Shown one piece after another: positions 19,330-30,117 of a DNA stretch of 64,000 nucleotides. A program made the position numbers and the translations under genes. Source of the stretch: Trichomonas vaginalis G3 (taxonomy: Eukaryota; Parabasalia; Trichomonadida; Trichomonadidae); the NCBI RefSeq assembly GCF_026262505.1, contig NC_067203.1:23169411-23233410 (forward strand), written 5' to 3'. Within the stretch, counting starts at the first letter, position 1. Each line of letters starts with the position of its first letter. The notes under the pieces are model-generated. The model was not told the origin of the DNA. It searched no databases and was given only the letters and a program-made list of their open reading frames with translations.

Positions 19330-19977
19330 ATGGTCGATATTGGAGAGGACCAAGGTGCTATGAAGAAGATCTTGAAAGTCCTAGTTGTCGGCGAAATGGG
19401 TACAGGCAAGACTTCTTTAATCAGACAGTACGTTCAAGGTTTTTTCAGTGAATTTTATAAAACAACAATAGGCGTTGACTTTGCCACAAAAGAAATCGAA
19501 TGGGATGAAAAAATTACTATTAGCCTACAGCTGTGGGATATTGCCGGTCAAGAGCGTTACGGCAATATGACACGCGTATATTACCAAGAAGCCGTTGCTG
19601 CTTGGGTTGTTTTTGATGTTACAAGATTACAGAGTTTAGAAATGGTCAAGGAATGGAAGAAGGATATAGAATCTAAAGTCTTTACCTCTACAGATCAACC
19701 TATCCCATGTTTATTATTAGGAAACAAGATAGATCTTGTCAGTGATGGCAAGTGGAACAAGACACCAGAGGAGATGGAAGAGTTTTGTAAAGAAAACCAT
19801 TTCCTCAAGTTCTTCGAGACATCTGCCCGTTCTCGTACAAACGTCGAGGAAGCAGCAAGATACCTTGTTCAATATGTTATGGATAACAAGATCGAGCCAA
19901 TGAGCGCGAAGATCCAATCTGTCGATCTTACTCAACCTGCTGATAATAAGCAGAATAAAGGCGGATGCTGCAACTAA
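19330..19977 (+). CDS. Rab32-like small GTPase
   Basis: A 215-residue Rab-family GTPase with the P-loop GEMGTGKT (residues 21-28), effector region TTIGVDFATKEI, switch II WDIAGQERYGNMTRVYY (69-85), LLLGNKIDL and ETSAR for base recognition, and a C-terminal GGCCN for geranylgeranylation. Ile in place of the usual Thr in WDTAGQE is the hallmark of the Rab32/Rab38 group, whose members act at lysosome-related organelles, mitochondria contacts and autophagy in other eukaryotes. What it does in this organism is inference. The start is the ATG at 19330: the 14 in-frame codons before it begin with TTG and contain the promoter octamer GACGGTTT. Confidence 0.93.
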   Translation: MVDIGEDQGAMKKILKVLVVGEMGTGKTSLIRQYVQGFFSEFYKTTIGVDFATKEIEWDEKITISLQLWDIAGQERYGNMTRVYYQEAVAAWVVFDVTRLQSLEMVKEWKKDIESKVFTSTDQPIPCLLLGNKIDLVSDGKWNKTPEEMEEFCKENHFLKFFETSARSRTNVEEAARYLVQYVMDNKIEPMSAKIQSVDLTQPADNKQNKGGCCN

Positions 19978-20132
19978 CTTTTTTATTATTCTTTCCTCTT
20001 CAGTAAAATTAATTACTAAGTTTTGACATATTACTTATATGAAAAAAATTTGTTAATTTTTTTTATAAAAAATTCTGAAATTTCTGAAATTATTTTTATT
20101 TTTTTACTTAATATATTTATTGCATATGACCT

Positions 20133-20139
20133 CTGTTGA
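20133..20139. repeat. Target-site duplication, left copy (CTGTTGA)
   Basis: CTGTTGA abuts the left terminus of the 1.49-kb element and is repeated exactly after its right terminus at 21628-21634. Confidence 0.75.
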
Positions 20140-21627
20140 TAAGGATGTCAATTTGGAAGAAAAGTGAGAAAATTCCTAAAATGCTAAAAATGAATTTTCC
20201 AAACGTGCTTTTTTATCTCATTTTTTTGATTTTGAAAAAAATTTGGAGAGAAGAACTCTTCGTTTTTGAATTTTGTCACGATGGGTTTAAAGTATATTAG
20301 ACACATGTATTGATATTACTATTTTTGTATATTTTGAGAGAAAATCCCTAAAAAGTGAGAAAATCTAAGACGGTTTGAGAAAATATATAAACTATTGAAA
20401 ATTTGAATTAAACTTCTAATTTGGAAAAAAGAAATTTGGAAAGAAGAAAAATCAAAAATCGAGATTTAGACTCAGCATCAAATGGAGAACAAAATGTTTC
20501 TTCATATGAAGGGAAAAAATTTTCTTGTGAACAAATAGAGTTTTTAAAATTTTATTGTATGTAATGAAATAAACAAATATTAAAATTATTTTTTGATAAC
20601 AAGAAAATTCCCAACAGAAAATATTTGAGACAAAGAAAAAAAGAAAATTGAAAAATATTACTCTCCTTTATATTTCATGAGATTTTAAATTTATTCTCAT
20701 AAAATTGACAATTTTATACGTTTAGATGAAAATAATTGATTTTGCTTGAAATAAAAATTATTGTTTGCTTACAGCTATCAAATAGATTTTTGCTATTTTG
20801 ATTAAAATTTGTTAATCAAATTAATAAATTTTTTGTAAATATCTTAAATATCTGGATCACTCACTGATACAATGAATTGAACGATAAAAATAATACAAAC
20901 TCAACTAAGTTTCCTGTCTTTCAACTCAAAAAAATTATGCAAATTAAATTAAATTGTTTATTCAAATATTAAACAAAGATGAAGTAATTACAGTTATCAT
21001 AAACTTTATGAATAACTCTGTAATTGGTTCAGATTTTCGTAAAAATATTTTTATTAATATCGATAAGAATACGTTTACCTACTATCACAACATATCGATA
21101 AACAAGAGTAGAGTGATTTTTATCATCGAAACTTTTTAAAAGCTGTAAGCTGGAAGTAAAAATCTTGTTTTTTCTGAGTTAGTTGTAGAACTATTGATGC
21201 ACGAGTTATCATTGTGATGTAGAAGGATGTCAATGTACTGACTGAAGGATATGAAGTGAATTGAATTTCATTGCATTTCAATTTGATCAAAATTTGTTGA
21301 AATGATATGAATGTGTCAACATCTGTATCACTCTCTTTCACTCCTTCCCTATTTTTTCGAGAACGAAGCTAGCTCAGCTTTCGCTGAGCGAATTGACACT
21401 TTTGATGCCCTAAACGTACATACTCTCAAATTTATCGAAAAAAATTATACCACCTAAACTAGTATATTCTTATTTTAAATATGATATTATCCTTAGAATC
21501 CACACTAGAATATATTTAAATCAACTTTTAAAAAAGTTCGAATCCTGCGCGTCTCACTTTTTAAATTTTCCAAAAGGAAAATTATATTCTCCTAAAATGA
21601 AAACAATTTTCCGAATTGACATCCTTA
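20140..21627. mobile_element. Non-autonomous DNA transposon, 1488 bp, with TIRs
   Basis: The element starts TAAGGATGTCAATTTGGAA and its right end, read on the other strand, starts TAAGGATGTCAATTCGGAA: inverted repeats of about 19 bp with one mismatch, grading into looser similarity. Both ends are flanked directly by CTGTTGA, a 7-bp target duplication (8 bp if the edge is read one base differently). The interior is AT-rich and has no transposase frame. It contains a perfect hairpin GCTCAGC-TTTC-GCTGAGC (21372-21389) and a GTTCGAATCC tRNA-like phrase near 21537. An 8-bp duplication would suggest hAT, 9 bp Mutator-like; 7 bp leaves the superfamily open. Near-perfect ends and duplication suggest a fairly young insertion. 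Confidence 0.82.
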
Positions 21628-21635
21628 CTGTTGAT

Positions 21636-22019
21636 GTAATATCATATTGAAAATGAAAGTTTGTAAAATCACAATGAAGATGAATTTTTATTTTAGTTCT
21701 TTGATTTGAAATATAATATTAGGAAATTGCATCTTGGAGATATATCCTATAACTGTGCAATTTAAATGTTGTAAGAAACTATTTAATAATTTTGGGGTCC
21801 ATAACCTCTGAATTTTTTTTTTAATTTTGGATCCGAGATATTGTGAATAGTATACCCATTTTCATAAACATTGTCTCAACTTTCTGAATAAGAGCAAGTT
21901 CAGCAGACAAAACCCATGAAAATGATTCTATATATAAAAATACATGATCTTTAGAGATATTATATGTTAATTCAAATATCTTGATGACATCAAGCAAAGA
22001 TATGCATTAGAAATCAATA
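21636..22019. other. Intergenic DNA
   Basis: AT-rich spacer downstream of the decayed ankyrin gene. Nothing was recognised. Confidence 0.5.
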
Positions 22020-22966
22020 TGTGCACCATGTATAACAAGATAGTTTTCTATTTTTTTATGTCCTCTTTTTTTTTGCTATACAAAGAGGTGTTTGCCCTTT
22101 ATTATCTTTTTCATTTATATTTGCGCCGTGTGAAAGAAGCATCCTTACTATTTCGATCTGGCCTCTTTCAACTGCCACAATAAGAGCTGTTTCTCCGAAT
22201 CTATCCTTTACGTTAACATCAACACCATGCTTAATTATTAATTTTGCGGCTTCTATTCTATTATTATCCAATGCGATAAAAAGAGCTGTTCGATTATGAT
22301 AATCTTTTTCATTTATATTAGCTCCATGTGAAAGAAGCATCTTTGCTGTTTCTATACTGCCTAAATACATTGCTTTAAAAAGAGGTGTTTTTTCATCTTC
22401 ATCCTTTTCATTGATATCTGAACCCTGTGAAAGAAGAAACTCTGCTGTTTCTTTACTATTATAATATGCTGCATTGTGAAGGGCAGTTCTGCCAGCACAA
22501 TCTCTTGAGTCAATATTTGCACCATGTGAAAGAAGAAACTCACAAAGTTCTTTACTATTTATTTCTGCAGATATATGAAGAGCTGTATTACGAGATCTAC
22601 CTCTTGCATTAATATCTACTCCATTCGTAAGAAGATACTCACAAAGTTCTTTACTAAAATAATATGGTGAATAAACAAAGCATTTATTGATTTCATTTGT
22701 AACATCCAAATAAACCAAAAATGCTTGAAGATTATTCCAGATATTGCAACATACTAAATCGATTTCCAAGTTATATTCATTCATTAAAAATGCAACAAAG
22801 TCAATGTTATGTAAAAAAATTCCACATCTCATGCATTCTTCATCTGGTTTTTGATATTTCAAACATTCACTCATGATCTCTTGATTTCCTCCAAAAAATG
22901 ATAATTTCAGACATTCTTGTGTTATTTTTGAGTTAAATTTGATACTCAGAAAATTTGAGAGGCAAA
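22020..22966 (-). pseudogene. Ankyrin-repeat gene, 5'-truncated and frameshifted
   Basis: The longest frame (22056-22874, 272 codons) starts at an internal Met in MSECLKYQKP, a block that in the intact paralogue at 38647-40287 lies near residue 225. Homology continues upstream in frame (NFLSIKFNSKITQECLKLSFFGGNQEI) to a TAA near 22965 with no start codon, so the N-terminal region is missing. Six or seven ankyrin repeats follow (NTALHISAE, LLSHGANINEKD and so on). After a run of nine A residues the frame ends early at KKRT. The neighbouring frame continues as a normal last repeat, RGHKKIENYLVIHGAHIDF, to a stop near 22020. One indel in the A-run, real or an assembly error, explains this. The ancestral product was an ankyrin/DUF3447 scaffold protein. 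Confidence 0.85.
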
Positions 22967-22969
22967 ATT

Positions 22970-23752
22970 ATATTTATCGTTTTCGCCTCAATTTGGAATG
23001 CCGTTGATATTTTTCATTTAATATTCATTTAAATGATTATTCAAATGTTGCTCCTATAATAATTATGTCCTACGGTTTTATTTTTAGAATTCTAAAAATT
23101 ATTGTCGCATCACAATTGTTGGTATTTCGAGTACACTAGATTTGTTGCTCATGCTTTAAATATATTGCTCATTAGAAATATTCCACCTAGATAATTGTGT
23201 GTGATTATCTTCATTGGTATTAAATATTTGAAATGAATGCAAAACATCAACAATCGAATAAAAAAGAATTTGCAATGACATATTTTTTAGTTTAAATGTT
23301 ATTCAACATAATAATAATTTATAAACTTCCATGATTGAGGGCTCACTATCTTAGTTTACAACAATTCAATTTTTAACACTTAAAGTTACTTTTTCCCTAT
23401 GATAGAATTGATATTTTTATGAATAAACGTAAAAATAGCATACATTGTTAACTTTTAAAAGATACTTGAATCTAAAAAAGATCTCTAGATGAAGACTCAG
23501 TGATTAAATAACCTACATATTTGTAAACTAAGGCAGTCGCCCCTTAAAATAAATGAAATTTAACAATAATTAATACTACAGTATCGATATTTTAAACAAG
23601 ATAACTTTTCTTGTTTTTCTTATCAGTTAATGGCCAATGAAACATATTTGAAGTAGCCTGTTTAAAAATAAAAAAAATTTATCAAGAATAATGTATCTTT
23701 AAATAAAACAAAACTATACATAATAAATAGAATCTAATATTAAAGATAGAAA
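22970..23752. other. Intergenic DNA
   Basis: About 0.8 kb with no supported gene. Confidence 0.5.
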
Positions 23753-24745
23753 TCATACGTCAGATACAACAACGTTTTCTTGGTTGTAATTTCGCTCGCA
23801 AGTACTTCCACGAGGTGGAGAACCTGCTCTGATTTCAAATTCGTAGTCGTCATCGTACTTCTTTGGCTCTAAAACTGTAAAATTGCAGAAAAGATTCTCT
23901 TCAACGTGCATAATCGCGCCTTTGTTTTCGTACTCGTTGCAGTAGTTCGGGACTGAGAAAACAGTGACTATACTCTGCGATTCTGGGAAAGGAAACTCGA
24001 ATCCGTCCATAATTGCTTGATGTGCGCGACAAACAAGGTCAAAACCGAATTTCGTAAGGAAGTCTTCAACTTGCTGAGGTCCAAAACACCATGAGACACC
24101 TCTTTCGTTGTTTTCCCAGTCTGTTGCATCGGCCGATGGATCTGACCACAAAAGATCGGCAATGAGGCCTTCTTCTGGGATTTCGAAAGGCCTCTGAACA
24201 TCTCTGATCTGATCGAGAGAGTTTAGTTCAGGAGAAATGCCGCCATGAACACAGAAAATCTTGTCTTCAATAATAGCGGCAATAGGTAGACAGTTGAATA
24301 CTTCTGAGAATGTAGTGTAGACGTCGATGTCGAAATTAGATATACATTCATCATAGAAGCCATATAATCTGTTGATATAAGTGCATTCGTGATTTCCTCT
24401 TAACATGAAGAAGTGATCTGGGTATTTAATTTTATATATGAATAACAAACATACTGTTTCGATGCTTTGTTTTCCTCTATCGACGTAATCACCTAAAAAC
24501 AGAAAATTTGCGTTAGGAGGATATGCTTTTGATTCAAATATTCTAATAAGGTCGTGAAACTGTCCATGAACATCACCTACAATGGTTAAAGGAGCTTTAA
24601 GTTCCAGTAGAATTGGCTGTGATAAATAAATTTCTTTAACTGTTTGACATAAATAATTTATCTCTTCAACAGTGATCCCAGAAGGGGTGCCTAGTGGTTT
24701 ATTGATCACTGTGAAGAGCTTTTGCTCTATCTGATCAAGATCCAT
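23753..24745 (-). CDS. Serine/threonine protein phosphatase, PP1 type
   Basis: A 330-residue catalytic subunit of the PPP family. All metal- and phosphate-binding motifs are present: GDVHGQ (residues 57-62), GDYVDRG (85-91), RGNHE (116-120), then HGG, WSDP and the SVPNYCNEYENKGAIM block near the C-terminus, which is PP1-like. The C-terminal tail (GSPPRGSTCERNY onward) is short and divergent and lacks the usual PP1 tail. PP1 enzymes dephosphorylate many Ser/Thr substrates chosen by regulatory subunits. The start is the ATG at 24745; no textbook initiator is visible upstream. It is head-to-head with a tiny frame at 24807 that does have an initiator. Confidence 0.95.
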   Translation of the reverse strand: MDLDQIEQKLFTVINKPLGTPSGITVEEINYLCQTVKEIYLSQPILLELKAPLTIVGDVHGQFHDLIRIFESKAYPPNANFLFLGDYVDRGKQSIETVCLLFIYKIKYPDHFFMLRGNHECTYINRLYGFYDECISNFDIDVYTTFSEVFNCLPIAAIIEDKIFCVHGGISPELNSLDQIRDVQRPFEIPEEGLIADLLWSDPSADATDWENNERGVSWCFGPQQVEDFLTKFGFDLVCRAHQAIMDGFEFPFPESQSIVTVFSVPNYCNEYENKGAIMHVEENLFCNFTVLEPKKYDDDYEFEIRAGSPPRGSTCERNYNQENVVVSDV

Positions 24746-24806
24746 TTTTTCGAATTTTTTTTTGAGAAAAATTTCAGTTTATTGAACAAAACTTCACTGA
24801 CCAAGT

Positions 24807-24929
24807 ATGTTTGATAGTGAACAAGAATTCATGGAAGATCTTATCCTTGGAATAAACAAAGGTACATTCACTATTTTTGACAAAATTTTAAATTTTCATG
24901 GGGTTGTAAATCTTATAATAACTAGATGA
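24807..24929 (+). pseudogene. Possible gene stub, 40 codons, behind a good initiator
   Basis: TCACTGA (A+1 at 24796) precedes an ATG at 24807 by 11 nt, divergent from the phosphatase with 61 bp between start codons. The frame MFDSEQEFMEDLILGINKG... runs only 40 codons before TGA. The first 25 residues look protein-like; the rest drifts into AT-rich noise. It is most simply the surviving 5' end of a decayed gene, or a very small real gene. Confidence 0.4.
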
Positions 24930-26984
24930 ATAAGGAATAAATCCCAGTATGATGTGCATCATTATATTAAACACTATATGTAAGCCTTGTAGTTCTATTA
25001 ACACTTATGAAGATCTATAGTATTTGAGCAGATAAATTTGATAATTTCCAAAACTCTTATATTTCAAAATTAAAGTGTGCGAATGCATTTAAATAAGAGC
25101 AAAAAGAGAATGATGCTGTTAAAACTAGGTGTTAATTTCCAATTATTTCGCATCACAAGAACTACCCAGTAAATTCGGCTATCTTTCTTTGCAATTATTT
25201 TCTATTTTACATATATTATAATGGTTAGGGTTTGAAGAAAAGTTACTAGAGAATTATTGACTTTTGAAATAATGCAGAATTTTACTTGAAGAAATCATTA
25301 ATTTATGAGCTCCAAATTGCTAACCATGACGAAAAATCATTAAATTTGCTACAATTAAATACATTTATTGCCGAATTAAGATTTTTGAAATTAAAAGTTT
25401 GAAATATTGCCTTTTTGAATAAAAATTTAAATTTGATTATATAATCATGATAATATATTATTGAAATTAAAAGAAAATATTTTAAACCATTCAAATATTT
25501 TGAATGTCTTATCAATTTAAAATAGTAAAAGATAGCTTGATTTTATCATCATTAGTTGTTATCAAAGTTTTCTTCTTTTGATGAACAACAGTAAATGATT
25601 TGTTAATACATTGTCTTCCTTTTTCGCAGCAAAATCAAAAGTTATGATGATAATCTTGTACTCAATTTTGAAACTCTCTGATTTACAAGTAAGCATTCCT
25701 TTGGAAAAGCAGTCCTATTCTGTTTTCAAGATATTTTAAAGCCCCTATTTCATACAATGTGCAGATCTATTCGAAATTGCAAGAACTCTCAAGAAAAAAT
25801 GCAGCAGCAAAGAAGATTCCAAAGTTTCTAGCATCAAAAATTTACAACCTTAATACAACAGTTAAAGAGAAGCTCGATAAGAAAATATTTAACCATAAAG
25901 CTGGAAACTATTCGATATCTACTATTGGATATAATAAAAAGTTAATTGTAACATATTTTATATGCTATTTGCTGACTCTGTTCCATTATATTACCATATA
26001 TATCTTTTTGAAATCTAAAAAAATTTTACGATTTTAACCATGTGTTGTTGAAATCATATATCAATCTTAGCTAAAGTATAGTTTATGAGTCTGTCACCAA
26101 CTAATGTATGAATTTTCAAAAATGTCAAATATGTTCATTTTTTCTGTATATTCAGCCATAATTTCATGTATTTATACTATTCAACTATTATTTAATATTT
26201 TTATCGATTTAAATATATGATGAGATGCTTAGTTCTCCCGGAAAACGATTTTTAATCACAATTTTAACTTTCCAAAAAAAATTCGAAAATAAAAATTCCT
26301 CCCAATTTTCTAAATTTTCTAACTAGCCAAATCTCTAGCCAAATTTTTTTTGGCCCGTATAAATATTGTTAGGCACTATATAGGGATGCTATTTATCCTA
26401 TTTTCATCCCATTTTACTGTTATCGCCTAGTGAATGTACCTTTGAATAAACGAACCAAAATTTACATCCCTTCATTTTTTTGTTTACTTGGCAAAAATTT
26501 TCATAAAATTGTAAATCTCCTAGAAAATTATGTGAAATTGCTGGTTTCTGAAGAACGGCAATCGATATTATACCAAATGGAGTATATAGAATTTAGTTAT
26601 CAAATACATTTACAGATTTACTCACTGAAATTACTTAGAATTTTTAATATTGAAAGAATAATATTATAGAAAAATGAGATCCCAACGTTTCTCTGCGATG
26701 TTTCTTCCTTAAAATGCTCGCCAAGCAAAGAGATCAGTCAATATACCATAACAATTTCAAAAACGTTCTAAATTTTATTATTTTTTCGATAAAAAGCAGT
26801 AGGCAAGAAGTATCTATGTCTATATTCACTTGAGAAATTACAAAGAATCATCCTCTATGTGATTTTTTAAACCAATTTTGATAAAAATTAAAAATATGAA
26901 AAATCATAAGTTTATAATAAATGAAATAAAATACTGATAAGCAACCTTTTATTAACAAAGTTGTAAAATATTATAAAGCCATTG
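24930..26984. other. Large intergenic region, about 2 kb
   Basis: A plus-strand frame at 25759-26037 (92 codons without an ATG start, containing AAAKKIPKFLASKIYNLNTT and a hydrophobic end) may be gene debris. A second frame at 26430-26669 has no supporting feature. No initiator or domain was found; the rest is AT-rich. Confidence 0.4.
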
Positions 26985-27012
26985 ATTAATAACCGAAATT
27001 TCGGTTATTAAT
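26985..27012. repeat. 28-bp perfect palindrome
   Basis: Each half is ATTAATAACCGAAA or its exact complement, with the dyad axis between 26998 and 26999 and no spacer. It lies about 100 bp downstream of the UPF3-like stop codon. It could be a protein-binding site, or a cruciform or RNA hairpin at the 3' end of that gene. Confidence 0.93.
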
Positions 27013-27111
27013 ATATATATTTTTTTGCTTTCTGAAGGGACTTGATTCATTGGAATAAATCTCCCACCGAAGAGGTGATAGAGTACACCCAGAAAAGTTG
27101 GCAAATAAAGA

Positions 27112-27708
27112 TTAATTTGGTTGAGCTGGATTCTTGTTTTTCTTATTCTTCTTTTTGTTCTTTTTCTTCTTCTTAGGTGGTTCGGCGTTTGGAGCTTGGT
27201 CATTCTTATATTTATGATCTGTAAATTTAATATTGAATTGTTTGATGATCGCTTTGCTATTACTTTCTTGGACATCCTCGACTTTCTCCAAATCAAAAAG
27301 TTTGTCTGTTGGGATTTTCATTTTTTCCTTGTAACTAGCAGCAAAAGCAGTAAATTCTGGATCAGCTTCAATTGATGGAAGGTTTTTGTTAACACGTTTA
27401 TTCCTATCAACTTTGGAAGTTATTGGAGCAAACTCTACTTGAGGATGGACCTGACCACCAAATGGAAGATCGAAAGTAAGATTTGATAAGCCTTCAACCA
27501 TCTCTTGTGGGAAGTTACTACCGCTAATTATTGCAAAAGTTGTGCAAGGAGCTGAAGTATCTCCAACGATATCTGAAGAATAAACTTCAAGGGTTGCTTG
27601 TCTTTCATCAATAAAACGCTTGACAGCTGGTTGAGATACAAGAAGATTATAATCAACCGCCGGAGGCATCTTTCTCAATATTACCCTCTGGTAGCCTTGG
27701 GGAAACAT
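27112..27708 (-). CDS. UPF3: UPF3-like nonsense-mediated decay factor
   Basis: A 198-residue protein with the Smg4/UPF3 domain: it starts QRVILRKMPPAVDYNLL (compare the family's KVVVRRLPP start of the RNP-like fold) and carries the very typical end of the domain, HPQVEFAPITSKVDRNKR...IEADPEFTAFAASYKE (about residues 95-145). The C-terminus is a run of Lys and Asn, a likely nuclear or RNA-binding tail; the exon-junction-binding region of animal UPF3B is not obvious. UPF3 bridges UPF2 and the decay machinery. The start at 27708 is decided by the initiator TCACTTTT on the minus strand (A+1 at 27716), an 8-nt leader. Confidence 0.85.
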   Translation of the reverse strand: MFPQGYQRVILRKMPPAVDYNLLVSQPAVKRFIDERQATLEVYSSDIVGDTSAPCTTFAIISGSNFPQEMVEGLSNLTFDLPFGGQVHPQVEFAPITSKVDRNKRVNKNLPSIEADPEFTAFAASYKEKMKIPTDKLFDLEKVEDVQESNSKAIIKQFNIKFTDHKYKNDQAPNAEPPKKKKKNKKKNKKNKNPAQPN

Positions 27709-27710
27709 TG

Positions 27711-27718
27711 AAAAGTGA
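27711..27718 (-). promoter_or_regulatory. Initiator of the UPF3-like gene
   Basis: TCACTTTT read on the minus strand is a textbook trichomonad Inr with A+1 at 27716, 8 nt from the ATG. Confidence 0.75.
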
Positions 27719-28433
27719 CATCACCTCCTTCATAGTCAGAAATGCTCAGCATAGTTTTCTTCATCAATGCGCTAAACAAAGTTAACATACATAAAATTTA
27801 ACTTTAGAATCGCCAATACACTCATTTGATTTCAGATTCATCACAATTTTAATCAATCCGTTTGATATTTCTATTTTGTGAACAGTTAACACAGTTGTGT
27901 TTCGAGTTGTAACCCTGAGATTTCAAAATCGATCATATTCAATGTAGATCATTATGAATTTTGATATAAGCCTTATTTTATCCATATATTAGATCTTCAT
28001 TATCAAAATTTCACAAAAATACAAACCAACATATGATTATATGGACTTAGACTTTCCAAACTAAAAATTCAATTTCTATTATTCAATATTGAGGGTAATT
28101 GCAATGGACAAATAATTGGATATACCAAGTATATATACTTTCTAAGTAAGATAGTTATAAATTGCATTTTTAATTTTTGAAAAATTTATTCCGCCTTAGA
28201 TATCCTTATAACTCTAAAGTTATCAAAGATCAGTAATAAGTATTAATATTATCTAGAAATTATATTTGATTTTAGCAATATCGAGCAATAATTGTAACAA
28301 AACGTTAATTTGTAAATATATTTGGTCTACCCTATATATCAGCATTTTATATCATCATTCACATCTAAATTTTTATAAAAAATTAGAGCCATTTGAAAAA
28401 AAAATTTCAGCCATAACTAAAAATCTCCCGTTG
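27719..28433. other. Divergent intergenic region between UPF3-like and CNOT10-like genes
   Basis: About 0.7 kb separates two divergently read mRNA-decay genes. No further motif was recognised. Confidence 0.5.
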
Positions 28434-30098
28434 ATGTCTGCAGATCGGGAGGTTTTTTATCAAGAAAAGTATAAGCAACTTATTGAAAAATACGAAAAAA
28501 TACCAAATCAGTCAATTTCCGTTCAACATAACTTAGCAATTCTCCATTATTTAGTCGATGGCACAAATCCTTTCCCAACTTTCATGGATATAACAAAGAA
28601 AATACAAGTGGAATGTGATTCTAACAATTTATGGTTAATTCATCCTTCTTGGGCTCTTGTAAATTATCATATCGCCTTATTTTACTATCAGCGCTGCCAA
28701 TATGAGAACTGCAGTTATATTTTAAGTTCAATTTGGCTTCATGCTGACTTTGTCGATGACTTAACTATGCTTTTTGTTTCGTTATTATCAATAGACTTAG
28801 TTAGAACGGTAAACGATTGGAAATTCTTTGACAAAGCACGCGCATTTCTTGCTGAGAAGGTAATTAAAGGCGAACCCGTCCCCGCATTGAAGCAATTACT
28901 TGTAAAACACTTTGGAGATACTCCACGTTGCCATATTGTTGAAGATCAGATTAAAAATGTATCCATGCAAGTTAAAATTGCCAAATACATTACATCATCC
29001 GATGAACAATCGAAAAATGACGTACAAAAATTATTATTGCAGTATACGAACCAGAAAAGCTTATCTATTCATCAGGCTTTTCCATTACTATCAGCAGCAG
29101 TTTATGTGAATAATAATGCTGCTTACGGCAAAGTTCTTGATTTAATTCAAAATCAATTTCAAACAGACACTTCTATCATTAATAATCGCGGTGTATATGA
29201 TATTCTCAAAGAGAAGTATTCATCAGCGTTATTATATTTCTCGAATGCCTTGAATACTCGTAGTAATGACGAAGTTACAAATCCATATCATCAAGTTTTG
29301 TATAATATTGGCCTTTCTCTTCTTTTTAAGCAAAAGCCACGCAAAGCTTTCGAAGTTTTCCACTCATTGATCCCTGTAATCCCTAAATTCCCGTACTTAT
29401 GGCTAAGATTAGCTGAATGCTGCGTAATGTACTACAAGAAACACGTTTCGAAGCTCAGAGCGAAGACACAAATATCCCCAGTTATCGCTCGTCGCTTTTC
29501 TACCCCTACAAGGTCATTTACGATTCTTCCAGCGTCAAATGCGAAAATTTACAACCGTTTTCGGGACACAAAGAACGGCATTTTCGAGGATTTGAACCTA
29601 GAATTCGCCCAGCGTTGCGCCCTGAACGCAGTTCATCTCAGTGACAAAAAAAGCCAATTATTAATTTCGGCTTTACTCATTTGCACGTTTGTTTCGCTTG
29701 AGATGTCTGAATGGGAGCAAGCAGCGAACTACGTTAAGGAAATTATCTCAAATACTGACGCTGATTCCGCAATTAAGTTCACCGCGAGAGTTTACGGTGC
29801 ACAGGCATTATGCATGCTTCATGATAAAGAAAAAGCCATTGAATACTTAAGGACACAGATTTTGGAGGTTGCAATTGGTCAATCTAAGAAATCTATTATG
29901 TTTTACCTTACGTATGCTCAGCTTTATATTCTTAATCAGGATTATGAATCAGCACGCGCTTATCTTTCGAAAGTGACTGAACAGGGTCAAAATGTTCCGG
30001 AATATGTTATCACGAGTGTTCAGTATTCGCTAAAGAAAGGAGATACCAACGATGGACTCAGAGTTCTTAGCGAATTCACTCAGAAAGAAGATGACTAA
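28434..30098 (+). CDS. CCR4-NOT complex subunit 10 (CNOT10)-like TPR protein
   Basis: A 554-residue all-helical TPR-like protein. It has an N-terminal helical pair (YHIALFYYQRCQYENCSYILSSIW), a long middle, and the diagnostic block VLYNIGLSLLFKQKPRKAFEVF followed by FPYLWLRLAECC, which matches CNOT10 closely. C-terminal TPRs (ALCMLHDKEKAIEYLRTQ, QLYILNQDYESARAYL) follow. CNOT10 joins CNOT11 on the N-terminal part of the NOT1 scaffold of the deadenylase complex. The start is the ATG at 28434: the 56 codons before it are open but begin in low-complexity, non-conserved sequence. About 240 bp around 29420-29660 is noticeably GC-richer than the rest. Confidence 0.85.
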   Translation: MSADREVFYQEKYKQLIEKYEKIPNQSISVQHNLAILHYLVDGTNPFPTFMDITKKIQVECDSNNLWLIHPSWALVNYHIALFYYQRCQYENCSYILSSIWLHADFVDDLTMLFVSLLSIDLVRTVNDWKFFDKARAFLAEKVIKGEPVPALKQLLVKHFGDTPRCHIVEDQIKNVSMQVKIAKYITSSDEQSKNDVQKLLLQYTNQKSLSIHQAFPLLSAAVYVNNNAAYGKVLDLIQNQFQTDTSIINNRGVYDILKEKYSSALLYFSNALNTRSNDEVTNPYHQVLYNIGLSLLFKQKPRKAFEVFHSLIPVIPKFPYLWLRLAECCVMYYKKHVSKLRAKTQISPVIARRFSTPTRSFTILPASNAKIYNRFRDTKNGIFEDLNLEFAQRCALNAVHLSDKKSQLLISALLICTFVSLEMSEWEQAANYVKEIISNTDADSAIKFTARVYGAQALCMLHDKEKAIEYLRTQILEVAIGQSKKSIMFYLTYAQLYILNQDYESARAYLSKVTEQGQNVPEYVITSVQYSLKKGDTNDGLRVLSEFTQKEDD

Positions 30099-30117
30099 AG
30101 ACATAATTTTTTCTTTT

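Noticed and set aside
21534-21562. tRNA-like phrase GTTCGAATCCTGCGCGTCTCA
   Set aside because: It resembles a B box and acceptor end, but the preceding bases cannot form the T-stem and no matching acceptor strand or A box lies at tRNA distance.
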